The notes under the pieces: generated by a model | What the model was told of the DNA's origin: nothing | Database searches by the model: none | What the model saw: the letters and a program-made list of their open reading frames with translations, nothing else | Program-made: the position numbers and the translations under genes | Source: Bacteroidetes bacterium UBA6183 | GTDB taxonomy: Bacteria > Bacteroidota > Bacteroidia > UKL13-3 | NCBI GenBank assembly: GCA_002422865.1 | Contig: DITN01000093.1 | Span: 1-40,875 of the forward strand | Direction of reading: 5' to 3' | Length of the DNA stretch: 40,875 bases | Part shown: positions 25,742-34,375 of the stretch, one piece after another | Layout of the letters: every line of letters begins with the position of its first letter | Numbering within the stretch: the first letter of the stretch is position 1

Positions 25742-27025
25742 CTACAAGGTAAAGGCAGCGTACAACGGAATATTTTCGAGCCAATCTTCTTTACGGTGCA
25801 TACTCATTGATAACCTAATGGCATTGCCTGTATTGTACTTTTCTTCAAACACTTTTAAACTTTTAGCTTTTAAGTTTTCTTCTGCTTTTACTTCAATCGG
25901 AAATACCTTATTATCTTTCTGTAAAATAAAATCAACTTCAGCAGTAGCGGCATCTGCTGTCCAATAAGACAACTGATAATGATGAATCAGTTCTTGTGCA
26001 ACAAATTGTTCGGTTAACGCGCCTTTAAATTCAATTAACACCTGATTTTTATTCAATAAAATTTGTTCGCTTATTTCACCCATTGCATTTAACAATCCAA
26101 TGTCTAATAAATACAATTTAAATGCATCAAAATTTACATAAGATTTAAGCGGAATACTTGCGTTATTAACTTGGGTTGATTTTAACAACAATCCCGCATT
26201 AGTTAGCCAATTAATGGCTTCTTCAAAATCTTTAGCCCTCGCTCCTTTTTTTATTTGCCCGTATATAAACTTCCTATTTTCTTTAGCCAACTGTGCCAAT
26301 ACGGTTTGCCAAACCATTCTTATTTTGGGAACAACACTTACAGGCGCATATTTTGAAAAATCATTCTCATAGCCTAATAAAATTTTATTTTGAATTTCTC
26401 TTGCCTCAAGAAGGTTTCTGTTTTTTATGAATGACGCTAAAACTTCAGGCATACCGCCTATGTAATAATACATTCGCAAATAATGACTTAACTGCTCATG
26501 AAAAGGTTTTACAACAGCCCAATTTTTTTGTTGTAGCGCTTTTAATAATGCACCTTCATCAATGTTAGTCAAAAACTCTTCAAAACTTAACGGATATAGG
26601 CTTAGAAAATCAACTTTACCAACCGGAAACGTACTGCCTTGCTGTAACGAAACACCTAGCAGAGAACCTGCTGCAGCCACATAATATTGAGGGGCGTTTT
26701 CATAAAAATATTTTAATGCTGTTAAGCCTTTTTCGGCTTCTTGTATTTCATCTAAAATAATTAAAGTGGAAGCAGGTTCTATTTTTTTTCCTGATTCAAT
26801 CTCTAAAACACCAATTATTCTAGGTATGGAAAAGTCATCTGCAAAAATTTGCTGTAATCTTACACTGCTTTCAAAATTGATATAAACTACTTGCTCAAAA
26901 TGCGTTTTGCCAAACTCTTTCATCAACCAGGTTTTACCAACCTGTCTTGCACCCTTAACAATCAATGGTTTTCTGTTTTGATTGTTTTTCCAATCCACCA
27001 ACGCTTTTATTAAGTTACGGTACAT
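25742..27025 (-). CDS. AAA-family ATPase with DUF4143 domain
   Basis: The 427-residue protein has Walker A GARQVGKT (25-32) and Walker B LIILDEIQEAE (88-98), the arrangement of DUF4143 AAA ATPases. The C-terminal third (about 200-420) holds the DUF4143 region ending in a PD-(D/E)XK-like fold signature, AEVDFILQKDNKVFPIEVKAEE, where D-x(n)-E-V-K matches the nuclease core. Many copies occur in Bacteroidota and their function is poorly known; some are linked to genome defence or mobile elements. Three precisely spaced dyad repeats lie just upstream, suggesting self-regulation. Codon use does not stand out. Confidence 0.88.
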   Translation of the reverse strand: MYRNLIKALVDWKNNQNRKPLIVKGARQVGKTWLMKEFGKTHFEQVVYINFESSVRLQQIFADDFSIPRIIGVLEIESGKKIEPASTLIILDEIQEAEKGLTALKYFYENAPQYYVAAAGSLLGVSLQQGSTFPVGKVDFLSLYPLSFEEFLTNIDEGALLKALQQKNWAVVKPFHEQLSHYLRMYYYIGGMPEVLASFIKNRNLLEAREIQNKILLGYENDFSKYAPVSVVPKIRMVWQTVLAQLAKENRKFIYGQIKKGARAKDFEEAINWLTNAGLLLKSTQVNNASIPLKSYVNFDAFKLYLLDIGLLNAMGEISEQILLNKNQVLIEFKGALTEQFVAQELIHHYQLSYWTADAATAEVDFILQKDNKVFPIEVKAEENLKAKSLKVFEEKYNTGNAIRLSMSMHRKEDWLENIPLYAAFTL

Positions 27026-27044
27026 ATTAATTTTTTATTCAAAT

Positions 27045-27135
27045 ATACACTTTCCTTCGAAAAAGTGTTGATTTATACATTTTTTCATTCTAAAAAGTGT
27101 ATTAATTGACATTTTTTCATTCGAAAAAGTGTATT
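27045..27135. repeat. Three iterons with exact 32-bp period upstream of the DUF4143 ATPase
   Basis: AAAAAGTGT occurs at 27,060-27,068, 27,092-27,100 and 27,124-27,132, exactly 32 bases apart. Each is the right arm of an imperfect dyad whose left arm reads ACACTTT or ACATTTTTT, with TTCG/TTCT between. The array occupies most of the gap between the ATPase start and the next gene, so it is probably the ATPase operator or promoter region. Confidence 0.85.
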
Positions 27136-27157
27136 AAATTCTATTTTCAAAGTACAA

Positions 27158-27493
27158 TTAGGCTATTTTAAGTCCATTGGCTACTGTTTGTTGGGGTTGA
27201 AGCAAAACCACGCTACCATCGGCATTTACTGCACCTAGCACCAAACACTCGCTTATAAAATTGGCAATTTGCCTAGGAGGTAAATTAACCAATGCTATTA
27301 CTTGCATGCCCACTAAATCTTGTGGTTGGTAAAAATGGATAATTTGGGCGGATGACTTTTTAATACCAATTTCTACTCCAAAATCAATCACCAATTGATA
27401 GGCCGGCTTGCGTGCCTTTTCAAACACACGTGCTTCTTTAATGGTTCCGGTTCTGATATCCAGTTGCTCAAAATGATGTAGGGTTGATTCCAT
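27158..27493 (-). CDS. csaA: CsaA-like tRNA-binding protein
   Basis: The 111-residue protein is a lone OB-fold tRNA-binding domain. LDIRTGTIKEARVFEKARKP and the closing SECLVLGAVNADG match CsaA and the C-terminal domain of MetRS. It probably binds tRNA or acts as an export-related chaperone, as described for CsaA. It is preceded by queA and the queA terminator and followed by the iteron array; no own promoter was identified. Confidence 0.9.
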   Translation of the reverse strand: MESTLHHFEQLDIRTGTIKEARVFEKARKPAYQLVIDFGVEIGIKKSSAQIIHFYQPQDLVGMQVIALVNLPPRQIANFISECLVLGAVNADGSVVLLQPQQTVANGLKIA

Positions 27494-27521
27494 AATGTGA
27501 ACTAAGATAAAAGCGATTATC

Positions 27522-27558
27522 CTAAAACAAAAACGTCCGGCATTGCTGTCGGACGTTC
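27522..27558 (-). terminator. Terminator of queA
   Basis: On the minus strand AACGTCCG pairs with CGGACGTT (27,550-27,557 with 27,532-27,539) around a 10-base loop, followed by TTTGTTTT. Confidence 0.85.
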
Positions 27559-27577
27559 TAACTATTTTATACGGTTA

Positions 27578-28624
27578 TTAGATGATTAACAATGCATCAC
27601 CATAAGCCATAAACTTGTATTTCTTTTTAATGGCTTCTTGGTAAGCTTCCATCAATTCATCATGACCGGCAAATGCTGCACTTAGCATCAACAAGGTTGA
27701 TTCAGGTGGATGGAAATTAGTAATCATACAATTGGCAATTTTAAAGTCGTGTGGCGGAAACAAAAATTTATCTGTCCAACCACTGTTTACGTTTAATCTA
27801 CCTGTTGATGATACCGAAGATTCGATGGCACGCATAACAGACGAACCCACTGCGCAAATTTTTCTTTTATCTTCTAAAGCTTTGTTTACCACTTTTGATG
27901 TTTCCAATGGAATATCAAAAAACTCGCTATCCATTTTGTGCTTGGTTAAGTCTTCAACCTCTACCGCACGGAAGGCACCTAAGCCGTTATGCACCGTAAC
28001 CTCAGTAAAGTTTACTCCTTTAATTTCCATACGCATCATCAACTCTTTGGTAAAATGTAAACCTGCACTTGGAGGAGATACAGCACCGATGTGTTTAGCA
28101 AAAATAGTTTGAAAACGTTCTTTGTCTAACTTCTCAACGGCACGATTCATGTATTTAGGAATTGGCATTTCGCCCAATTTCTCAATCAATTTCCAAAGTT
28201 CTTCATCAGTACCATCAAACAAAAAGCGAATGGTACGACCGCGAGATGTGGTATTATCAACAACTTCGGCTACTAAAGTATCATCACCAAAATATAATTT
28301 GTTACCTACACGAATTTTACGAGCTGGATCTACCAACACATCCCACAACTTCATTTCTTTATTTAACTCACGCAATAAAAAAACTTCAATTTTAGCCCCT
28401 GTTTTTTCTTTGCTGCCGTATAAACGAGCTGGGAAAACTTTGGTATTGTTGTTAATCATTACATCCCTGTCATCAAAATATTTAAGGATGTCGCTAAATG
28501 CTTTGTGCTCGATTTTTCCTTTTTTACGATCAAGCACCATCATTTTGCTGTCGTGACGAACATCGGCCGGGTACTTCGCAATGAGGCTTTCGGTGAAGTT
28601 GAATTTAAACTGAGATAATTTCAT
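27578..28624 (-). CDS. queA: S-adenosylmethionine:tRNA ribosyltransferase-isomerase
   Basis: The 348-residue protein is full length. Family marks are the opening FNFTESLIAKYPADVRHDSKMMV, the central GAVSPPSAGLHFT, and NFHPPESTLLMLSAAFAG near the end. It transfers and isomerises the ribosyl of SAM to make epoxyqueuosine in the wobble position of tRNAs, in the cytoplasm. The gene has its own candidate promoter (TACCTTCG) and terminator. No other queuosine genes are in the window. Confidence 0.96.
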   Translation of the reverse strand: MKLSQFKFNFTESLIAKYPADVRHDSKMMVLDRKKGKIEHKAFSDILKYFDDRDVMINNNTKVFPARLYGSKEKTGAKIEVFLLRELNKEMKLWDVLVDPARKIRVGNKLYFGDDTLVAEVVDNTTSRGRTIRFLFDGTDEELWKLIEKLGEMPIPKYMNRAVEKLDKERFQTIFAKHIGAVSPPSAGLHFTKELMMRMEIKGVNFTEVTVHNGLGAFRAVEVEDLTKHKMDSEFFDIPLETSKVVNKALEDKRKICAVGSSVMRAIESSVSSTGRLNVNSGWTDKFLFPPHDFKIANCMITNFHPPESTLLMLSAAFAGHDELMEAYQEAIKKKYKFMAYGDALLII

Positions 28625-28689
28625 TTAAAGTAATGTTTTAAATCAAAAACTGCACTATTTAGGCTAAAATAGTATAATTTTATGAGGTG

Positions 28690-28719
28690 CGAAGGTAATA
28701 TTTTAAACCACTTTGTCAA
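28690..28719 (-). promoter_or_regulatory. queA promoter (TTG-N19-TACCTTCG)
   Basis: The minus strand has TTG (28,717-28,719) and TACCTTCG (28,690-28,697) spaced 19 bases, followed by CACC. It is a TAnnTTTG variant with C at the seventh position and lies 65 bases before the start. Confidence 0.5.
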
Positions 28720-28825
28720 GTAAGGGCGATAAATTATACGCCCGAGGATGAAATTAGCCACACTAATTTGATTTATAAATCATACCAAACAAAGGTAGTT
28801 GCTCATCATCCTTAATTTAAAAAGC

Positions 28826-28855
28826 ATAAAAAAAGACGACCGAAGTCGTCTTTAA
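28826..28855 (-). terminator. Terminator of lpd
   Basis: A perfect 9-bp stem AAAGACGAC / GTCGTCTTT (28,845-28,853 with 28,832-28,840) with loop TTCG is followed on the minus strand by a run of T. Confidence 0.9.
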
Positions 28856-28876
28856 TTTTTATCAGTATTTTATAAC

Positions 28877-30274
28877 CTAGGTATGTAAAGCGCGGTTTGC
28901 TGTAGCAGCCAAACACGCTTCTTTCATGGCCTCGGTATAGGTTGGATGTGCGTGGCTCATGCGGCTTACATCTTCGGCACTTGCACGGAATTCCATCGCA
29001 ACAACCGCTTCTGCAATCATATCTGCGGCACGTGGACCAATCATGTGTACACCTAAAATTTCGTCTGTATCGGCATCAGCAATTACTTTTACCAAACCGT
29101 CAATGTCCATACTTGCGCGGGCACGACCTAAAGCACGAATTGGGAATGAACCTGACTTAATTTTACGTCCTGCTTTTTTCAATTCTTCTTCTGTTTGTCC
29201 TACACCTGCAACCTCAGGCCAAGTGTATACCACACCTGGAATTAAGTTGTAGTTAATATGTGGTTTTTGACCGGCAATTACCTCTGCAACAAATACACCT
29301 TCTTCTTCAGCTTTATGCGCAAGCATGGCACCTTTTACCACATCACCTATTGCATAAATACCTTTAACGGCAGTTTCTAAATGTGCATCAGTTTCAATAC
29401 GTCCGCGCTCGTCTGTTTTTAAACCTACGTTTTCTAAACCTAAACCATTTGTGTATGCTCTGCGGCCCACACTTACCAAGCAGTAGTCGCCTTTAAATTC
29501 AACCATTTCACCTTTTTCGTTTTCGGCAGTTACGGTAACTTCTTTACCTTTTGTAGCAGCCGATTTTACTTTATGGTTAAAGTTAAACTCAAAACCTTGT
29601 TTGCGTAATACGCGTTGCAATTCTTTTACTAGAGCACCATCCATGGTCGGGATAATACTTCCTGAGTATTCAACCACAGTAACTTTAGCACCTAAACGTG
29701 CGTATACCGAGCCTAACTCTAAACCAATAACACCACCACCAATAACAATTAAATGTTTAGGTACTTCGGTCATGTTTAAAGCTTCTGTGCTGGTAATAAT
29801 TCTTTTTTTATCAATGTCTACTCCCGGTAAGGTTGATGGTTTAGAACCTGTAGCAATAATTACTTTATCGGTTTCGATGGTTTGTTCTTTTTCGCCACTA
29901 ATTTTAATGGTGTTTTTATTTACAAACGAACCCACACCTTGAAACACATCAATTTTATTTTTCTTCATCAAATAATCGATACCATCGCAAGTTTGTTTAA
30001 CCACCCCATTTTTGCGCTCGATCATTTGTTTTAAGTTTACCTGAACTTCACCTTTAATATCAACACCATGCGTAGTGAAATTATGCACTGCATTGTGGTA
30101 GTGCTCTGATGAATCTAATAACGCTTTAGACGGAATACAGCCTACATTTAAACAAGTACCTCCAAGGGTGCTATATTTTTCGATGATGGCAGTTTTTAAA
30201 CCTAACTGAGCGCAACGTATTGCTGCTACATAGCCTCCGGGGCCCGAACCTATAACGGTTACATCGTATTTCAT
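28877..30274 (-). CDS. lpdA: Dihydrolipoyl dehydrogenase (E3)
   Basis: The 465-residue flavoprotein has the FAD Rossmann motif GSGPGG (9-14), the redox disulfide GGTCLNVGCIPS (C41, C46), a second dinucleotide site GGGVIGLELGSVYARLG for NAD, and the C-terminal HAHPTYTEAMKEA catalytic His-Glu. It reoxidises dihydrolipoamide in the pyruvate and 2-oxoglutarate dehydrogenase complexes and/or glycine cleavage. It is monocistronic, with TATATTCG upstream and a terminator downstream; E1/E2 genes are not nearby. Confidence 0.96.
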   Translation of the reverse strand: MKYDVTVIGSGPGGYVAAIRCAQLGLKTAIIEKYSTLGGTCLNVGCIPSKALLDSSEHYHNAVHNFTTHGVDIKGEVQVNLKQMIERKNGVVKQTCDGIDYLMKKNKIDVFQGVGSFVNKNTIKISGEKEQTIETDKVIIATGSKPSTLPGVDIDKKRIITSTEALNMTEVPKHLIVIGGGVIGLELGSVYARLGAKVTVVEYSGSIIPTMDGALVKELQRVLRKQGFEFNFNHKVKSAATKGKEVTVTAENEKGEMVEFKGDYCLVSVGRRAYTNGLGLENVGLKTDERGRIETDAHLETAVKGIYAIGDVVKGAMLAHKAEEEGVFVAEVIAGQKPHINYNLIPGVVYTWPEVAGVGQTEEELKKAGRKIKSGSFPIRALGRARASMDIDGLVKVIADADTDEILGVHMIGPRAADMIAEAVVAMEFRASAEDVSRMSHAHPTYTEAMKEACLAATANRALHT

Positions 30275-30298
30275 AAAATTTTATGTTTTAAAGCGGTG

Positions 30299-30306
30299 CG
30301 AATATA
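30299..30306 (-). promoter_or_regulatory. lpd promoter -7 element (TATATTCG)
   Basis: On the minus strand TATATTCGCACC is almost identical to the queA element TACCTTCGCACC and lies 25 bases before the lpd start. The -33 box is not clear. Confidence 0.45.
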
Positions 30307-30367
30307 CACATCTTATACAAAGCTTGCAGATTTATTGCCTAAATATTGCTGAATATGTATCGCTTAG

Positions 30368-30979
30368 TTAGTAGTCTGCTTTATACATCTCCCCAGCCTC
30401 TATGGCCACCGGTAAATGATTTTGTTTAGGCGGAATTGGGCAACTAAAATCAACATTATAAGCACAATAAGGGTTGTAGGCCATATTAAAATCAACCCAA
30501 ACTTTTTTTACACTTAACGTGGCCTTTACATCTAAATACCGTCCTCCGCCATAGGTTGTTTTGCCTCCGGTTAAATCAGTAAATGGTATAAAAAGTTCAA
30601 CAGAATCAGCCATTTCACCTTTGCGTAAATAGCTCATTAATTGTAGGTTTTTGCCGTTAAGTTGAAAAGACAAGGTTCCGGCTTCTATGTACTCATAAGC
30701 TCTGTTTAACGTGTGCGGCATGGCAAAAATTGTTTGACCTCCACTTGGATTAAACGTGGCTTCTACCAAATAATTTTTGTTGACCTCATAATAAGGTAAT
30801 CCTTTAAAATCAGCTAATTTGGCTTGTGTTAAAGGAGTTGTTTTTGGGTCTAAAAACTTATAGGTAACAGCTGCCCTATGCTGCATCACACGTTGGGTAT
30901 AGGCTAAATCGTTTTGGTTCGAGCATGATATGATACCCATCAACCCAAACAAAAAAACAGATAGAATAATGGAGCGCAT
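30368..30979 (-). CDS. DUF1684-family lipoprotein
   Basis: The 203-residue protein has a lipoprotein signal (GIISC, C19). The rest matches my recollection of DUF1684: FIPFTDLTGGKTTYGGGRYLDV in the middle and DFNMAYNPYCAYNVDFSCPIPP near the end, both rich in invariant residues. The molecular function is not established. Its ATG overlaps the stop codon of the Omp28-like gene (TAATG), so it is translationally coupled to it and is the last gene of a three-gene envelope operon. Confidence 0.85.
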   Translation of the reverse strand: MRSIILSVFLFGLMGIISCSNQNDLAYTQRVMQHRAAVTYKFLDPKTTPLTQAKLADFKGLPYYEVNKNYLVEATFNPSGGQTIFAMPHTLNRAYEYIEAGTLSFQLNGKNLQLMSYLRKGEMADSVELFIPFTDLTGGKTTYGGGRYLDVKATLSVKKVWVDFNMAYNPYCAYNVDFSCPIPPKQNHLPVAIEAGEMYKADY

Positions 30980-31905
30980 TATTCTTTTACGCGAATTTGT
31001 TTAACCTGAAGAATATTTAAATCTGGCGCACCCTCATGCACAAACACCAATAGTTTAGCGTTTTTAGGATTAACCTTGATTTTATCACTTACGTTCATGG
31101 TATACTTATATTCTTTCTCGAACACACGACCGGGAACAAAACTGGTTGCGGTATCTTTAGCAACAGGATCACCTTGAGCAAACGTAACCACATCGCGCAA
31201 TACAAACATATGGTTATATTCGTTGTTGTATTTTGCTGTTGAAGTTTGTGGATCATTATACTCTTGCACATCAGTAATACTGTCTTCAATCAACACAATA
31301 GAAAAATATTGTTTTGTGGTAACGGCAGCTGTATAAGTGAATTTAATTTTTGCAATACCTTCTTGTTTGGCTTCTTCAAATTCAGATGTTACATCAATAT
31401 TTACAGGCGTAGTACCTTGTATTTCTTGTTCGCATTTTACATACCAATCTGTACGGCCAATAAAACGGCTTGGTTGATCGGTAAACTGACGTCTGTTGAT
31501 AAAACCACGTGGTAACGCTCCCGGTATTCCGCACAACTCCAAAATTTCTTTGGCATCGTTGGTTCTAAAATCAAAACGACTTTCGTGTCCGGCTTTTGTA
31601 ATTGGCGATACAAAACTTGATAAAGAGTTTAAATTAGGGTGCAATACTGTTGTAAATGCACGGCCCGGAAAAGCAGCCATGATGCTTTTTGCGATAATAG
31701 TAGCATCAGGACAATTTACACATTTAACACCCGACACATCTTCTAGCAAAACGTTTTTGGGCTCTGCAACAGGAACTGTGCTTACAATATAAGTAGTATC
31801 CTTAAGCGACTTACTTTCTTCGTAGTTAATTAGTGGTGGAACTTCTTCGCAAGCCACCAAGGTTAACAACACAACAGAACTAAATAGTATGCGCAATTTT
31901 TTCAT
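30979..31905 (-). CDS. Omp28-related lipoprotein with CxxC
   Basis: The 308-residue protein has a lipobox (LVAC, C19) and a thioredoxin-like region that carries VKCVNCPDA (C62, C65), the CxxC found in Omp28-related proteins of Bacteroidota. The second half looks like an all-beta domain. It probably sits in the outer membrane facing the periplasm or surface. A redox or thiol-binding role is suggested by the CxxC but not known. It is 9 bases downstream of a barrel-protein gene and overlaps the next gene by one base, so the three form an operon. Confidence 0.85.
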   Translation of the reverse strand: MKKLRILFSSVVLLTLVACEEVPPLINYEESKSLKDTTYIVSTVPVAEPKNVLLEDVSGVKCVNCPDATIIAKSIMAAFPGRAFTTVLHPNLNSLSSFVSPITKAGHESRFDFRTNDAKEILELCGIPGALPRGFINRRQFTDQPSRFIGRTDWYVKCEQEIQGTTPVNIDVTSEFEEAKQEGIAKIKFTYTAAVTTKQYFSIVLIEDSITDVQEYNDPQTSTAKYNNEYNHMFVLRDVVTFAQGDPVAKDTATSFVPGRVFEKEYKYTMNVSDKIKVNPKNAKLLVFVHEGAPDLNILQVKQIRVKE

Positions 31906-31914
31906 AATTCAAAT

Positions 31915-33615
31915 TTAAAAATTTGTTGTTAATGTTACACGGGCTCCGCTAAATGCAGGTTCAACCCTACAAACACCTCCGGTACAGTTTACACCGGCTA
32001 CTTGTTTTAACCAAGCCGCTGTTATACGGGTAGTTTTATAGGTGTATGCAGCAAAGAAATTGTAATAATGTACCAATTTAAACTTTTCTCCGGCAACAGG
32101 TTTATTTAATGCCCCGTATTTGGTGTTTACCATATCACTTACCGAAAAACTCCAATGTGGTGCAACATTATACTCAATCAATAAGTTGGCCAAGTTACCT
32201 AAATCTTGTTGGGTCATTAAATATTGTCCTTCAATTCTGATACTGCGTTGTGGGGTTAATTTATAAGTAATTTCTCCAAACGGAGTAAATGCTTGCACAA
32301 AAGGTGCATCTGCTTTTAACTCAAATGTGGTTTGATTATATCCTATTATTTGAACACCACCCATTACTTTTAACTTATTGTTTACTTTACGCACCACATC
32401 AATATAAAACTCTCTGAACAAACGAGTGGTGGTATCCCATTTTAACACATCCGCTCCTCTACTAAAATCAATACCCGATAAAGTTGTGGTAGCTGCTCCG
32501 TTAATGTTTATTTGCCATTTTTTGTTCGGCTTAAAAGTCATTTCTAATTGTGCAGCATTTTCGCCCAACTCTTGCATTACAGCATTATAACGTGCCAATA
32601 ATCGGTAGGTATTTTGACGGGTTAATGCCGGCAAATAATTAATTAATGCACCATAAGAAGGTAGCGGACTGGTTTCTAAAGGTGAAGTACGGAACTGAAA
32701 ATTATTGATTCGTCTGTATTGTGCGCTTATACCCACACCTTTGGTTGAATAGGATAACGAAGTATAATATACATCACCTGAAGCTTTAAACATACGTTGG
32801 TCCAACCCCATTATAGCCTCCGGAGTTTTTTTAGCGTACTCAAAATATAACCTGTACTTTTTATAACTTAATGTGGTGTAAGCATTATAACCAAACACGT
32901 TGTATTTCGGATCAAATCTGTCTTCAATGGCATAACTATTTATGGTAGATGCAATGGTGTTCATGGTTGCCTGATCGATGGTGCGGTTAACAAATGAACC
33001 TCCTAAATCGGCAATTAAATTTTCTGATACATTTAAACGGTGTTCTATGTTAACCCCTTTAATAACAGGTGTACGTCTGTCAAATAAAAACTTTTGCTGA
33101 CCGGTAAATGCTTTAATGCGGGTGTTTTCGGTTGGGTTATAAATAACGCGTGCGCCCATTACAGAAAAATCGATACCAATGTTACGGTCTTCGTAAGCCC
33201 TGAAAATAATTCCCGAACCAAACTGATCGTAAAAATTACCAACCGTAATATTAAATTTCTCAATATCCTTACTCACCTGCCAGTAACCAACACCCGATTG
33301 TGTGTAAGCCCTGAACGGATCAAACAAAGGAGTATTGTTAAACACATCGTAACGCAAACTAAAATTAAACCCACGGTATTTGTAATTTAAAAACAACCAA
33401 GCATCAGCCGATGAAAGTTCTTTTTCGTACTGCGTGGTATTTGCACCAATGGCACTATCCTTAACATAACCTTGAAAATTAGATTGGAAATTTCCAGAAA
33501 ACTGCCCTTTTTCTTCATTGGCATTTTGCCCCGTTAAACTTGGGGTTGTAACCTGCGAAAAACCCAAAGTAGAGATGAACGACACCAACAATACCGATGT
33601 AAACTTTTTTATCAT
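31915..33615 (-). CDS. Outer-membrane beta-barrel protein, DUF6029-like
   Basis: The 566-residue protein has a signal peptide (about 1-20, GFSQ end) and then many amphipathic strand-like segments separated by short polar turns, ending in ARVTLTTNF with the terminal Phe of outer-membrane barrels. It resembles the proteins I recall as DUF6029, which usually precede an Omp28-like gene. A possible role is to present or export the adjacent lipoprotein, but this is inference. No substrate can be named. Confidence 0.8.
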   Translation of the reverse strand: MIKKFTSVLLVSFISTLGFSQVTTPSLTGQNANEEKGQFSGNFQSNFQGYVKDSAIGANTTQYEKELSSADAWLFLNYKYRGFNFSLRYDVFNNTPLFDPFRAYTQSGVGYWQVSKDIEKFNITVGNFYDQFGSGIIFRAYEDRNIGIDFSVMGARVIYNPTENTRIKAFTGQQKFLFDRRTPVIKGVNIEHRLNVSENLIADLGGSFVNRTIDQATMNTIASTINSYAIEDRFDPKYNVFGYNAYTTLSYKKYRLYFEYAKKTPEAIMGLDQRMFKASGDVYYTSLSYSTKGVGISAQYRRINNFQFRTSPLETSPLPSYGALINYLPALTRQNTYRLLARYNAVMQELGENAAQLEMTFKPNKKWQININGAATTTLSGIDFSRGADVLKWDTTTRLFREFYIDVVRKVNNKLKVMGGVQIIGYNQTTFELKADAPFVQAFTPFGEITYKLTPQRSIRIEGQYLMTQQDLGNLANLLIEYNVAPHWSFSVSDMVNTKYGALNKPVAGEKFKLVHYYNFFAAYTYKTTRITAAWLKQVAGVNCTGGVCRVEPAFSGARVTLTTNF

Positions 33616-33788
33616 ATACGTTTGAAATGGCGGCTAAAATACTATTTTTTTTAAGGATGCAAAGTAAGCTAAGTCATAAGTATTGAGTTAAATGAAACAC
33701 TTTTTACTGACGGTTTGACAATAATTGTAGCAGAGGCAGCCTATTATACTATATTTGCATGGTTCTTGAAAAAGAATAAAACCAACCT
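33616..33788. other. Intergenic region with divergent promoters
   Basis: This stretch lies between the leftward envelope operon and the rightward tmRNA. It holds the tmRNA promoter and, on the minus strand, TTACTTTGCATCC (one base short of a perfect -7) that may serve the operon. No gene is seen. Confidence 0.5.
33725..33757 (+). promoter_or_regulatory. tmRNA promoter (TTG-N22-TATATTTG)
   Basis: TTG (33,725-33,727) and an exact TAnnTTTG, TATATTTG (33,750-33,757), are spaced 22 bases apart. The mature 5' end of tmRNA lies 31 bases downstream. Confidence 0.65.
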
Positions 33789-34157
33789 GGGGCTGACCGG
33801 TATTGACGGGGTGAGCATCTGGCAGGTAAGCACGTAGCGCATTGAGATGTTGGCGCTTTAAACCTAATGCTCAAACTTTTATTTGGCGAAAATAACTTCG
33901 CTATGGCTGCCTAATCAGGAAGATTACGCATCATGCCATTGTCTCGCAAGTGTTAGCTTAACCGCGCTTGCATCCGAGGCATCATCAGGAAAAGCCTTTT
34001 GGCCAACCGCCTTTGTTGGTTAATTGAACTTAATGGGCTACGGAATTTTTTGGCAGGTTTTGCGGCCTGAATTTTCCCGACAATTAACGCTGAACTAAAC
34101 GTGTAGAAAGCTTGACCATTCCATTTCCGGACCAGGGTTCGAATCCCTGCAGCTCCA
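33789..34157 (+). ncRNA. ssrA: Transfer-messenger RNA
   Basis: The 5' end GGGGCTGACCGG and the 3' end GACCAGGGTTCGAATCCCTGCAGCTCC form the tRNA-like acceptor and T arms (GGGGCTG pairs with CAGCTCC, one G-U). The resume codon GGC at 33,885 begins a short frame, GENNFAMAA then TAA (33,885-33,914), the proteolysis tag. The CCA is only partly encoded (discriminator A then CC, followed by T). It rescues stalled ribosomes with SmpB. A promoter and a terminator flank it. An antisense open frame over this region is not a gene. Confidence 0.96.
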
Positions 34158-34193
34158 CCTTCGCCCTTCGTAGCTTCAGCGAAAAAGGGCATT

Positions 34194-34234
34194 AACTACC
34201 CAACTAAGATTTACTTGGTTGGGTAGTTTTTTAT
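34194..34234 (+). terminator. Terminator of tmRNA
   Basis: AACTACCCAAC pairs with GTTGGGTAGTT (34,194-34,204 with 34,218-34,228), followed by a T-run at 34,227-34,232. Confidence 0.9.
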
Positions 34235-34342
34235 CCAAACTTCTTCGGGCTTCGGTGCTTTATTTCTGGTTGTCTAACGAATCAATTTGTCTTATCAAAC
34301 TATCCGTGTAACATTAGTTACACTGATTTATATCATAAAGGC

Positions 34343-34350
34343 TAAATTCG
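34343..34350 (+). promoter_or_regulatory. Possible -7 element (TAAATTCG)
   Basis: TAAATTCG matches the TAnnTTCG form seen at queA and lpd and lies 26-33 bases before the metallophosphatase start. No -33 box is visible. Confidence 0.35.
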
Positions 34351-34375
34351 TTTATTCTTAACAGCAAAAAAGAAC

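Noticed and set aside
27045..27135. Possible CRISPR array
   Set aside because: Only three units, the spacers are AT-rich and similar, each unit is a dyad, and no cas genes are present. Operator iterons fit better.
34159..34190. GCCCTT...AAGGGC hairpin just past tmRNA
   Set aside because: Short stem directly before the stronger terminator; probably part of tmRNA 3' processing or a chance repeat. No further support.
33953..34192. Minus-strand open frame of 79 codons
   Set aside because: It is antisense to the tmRNA 3' half and its terminator region; RNA structure explains the sequence.
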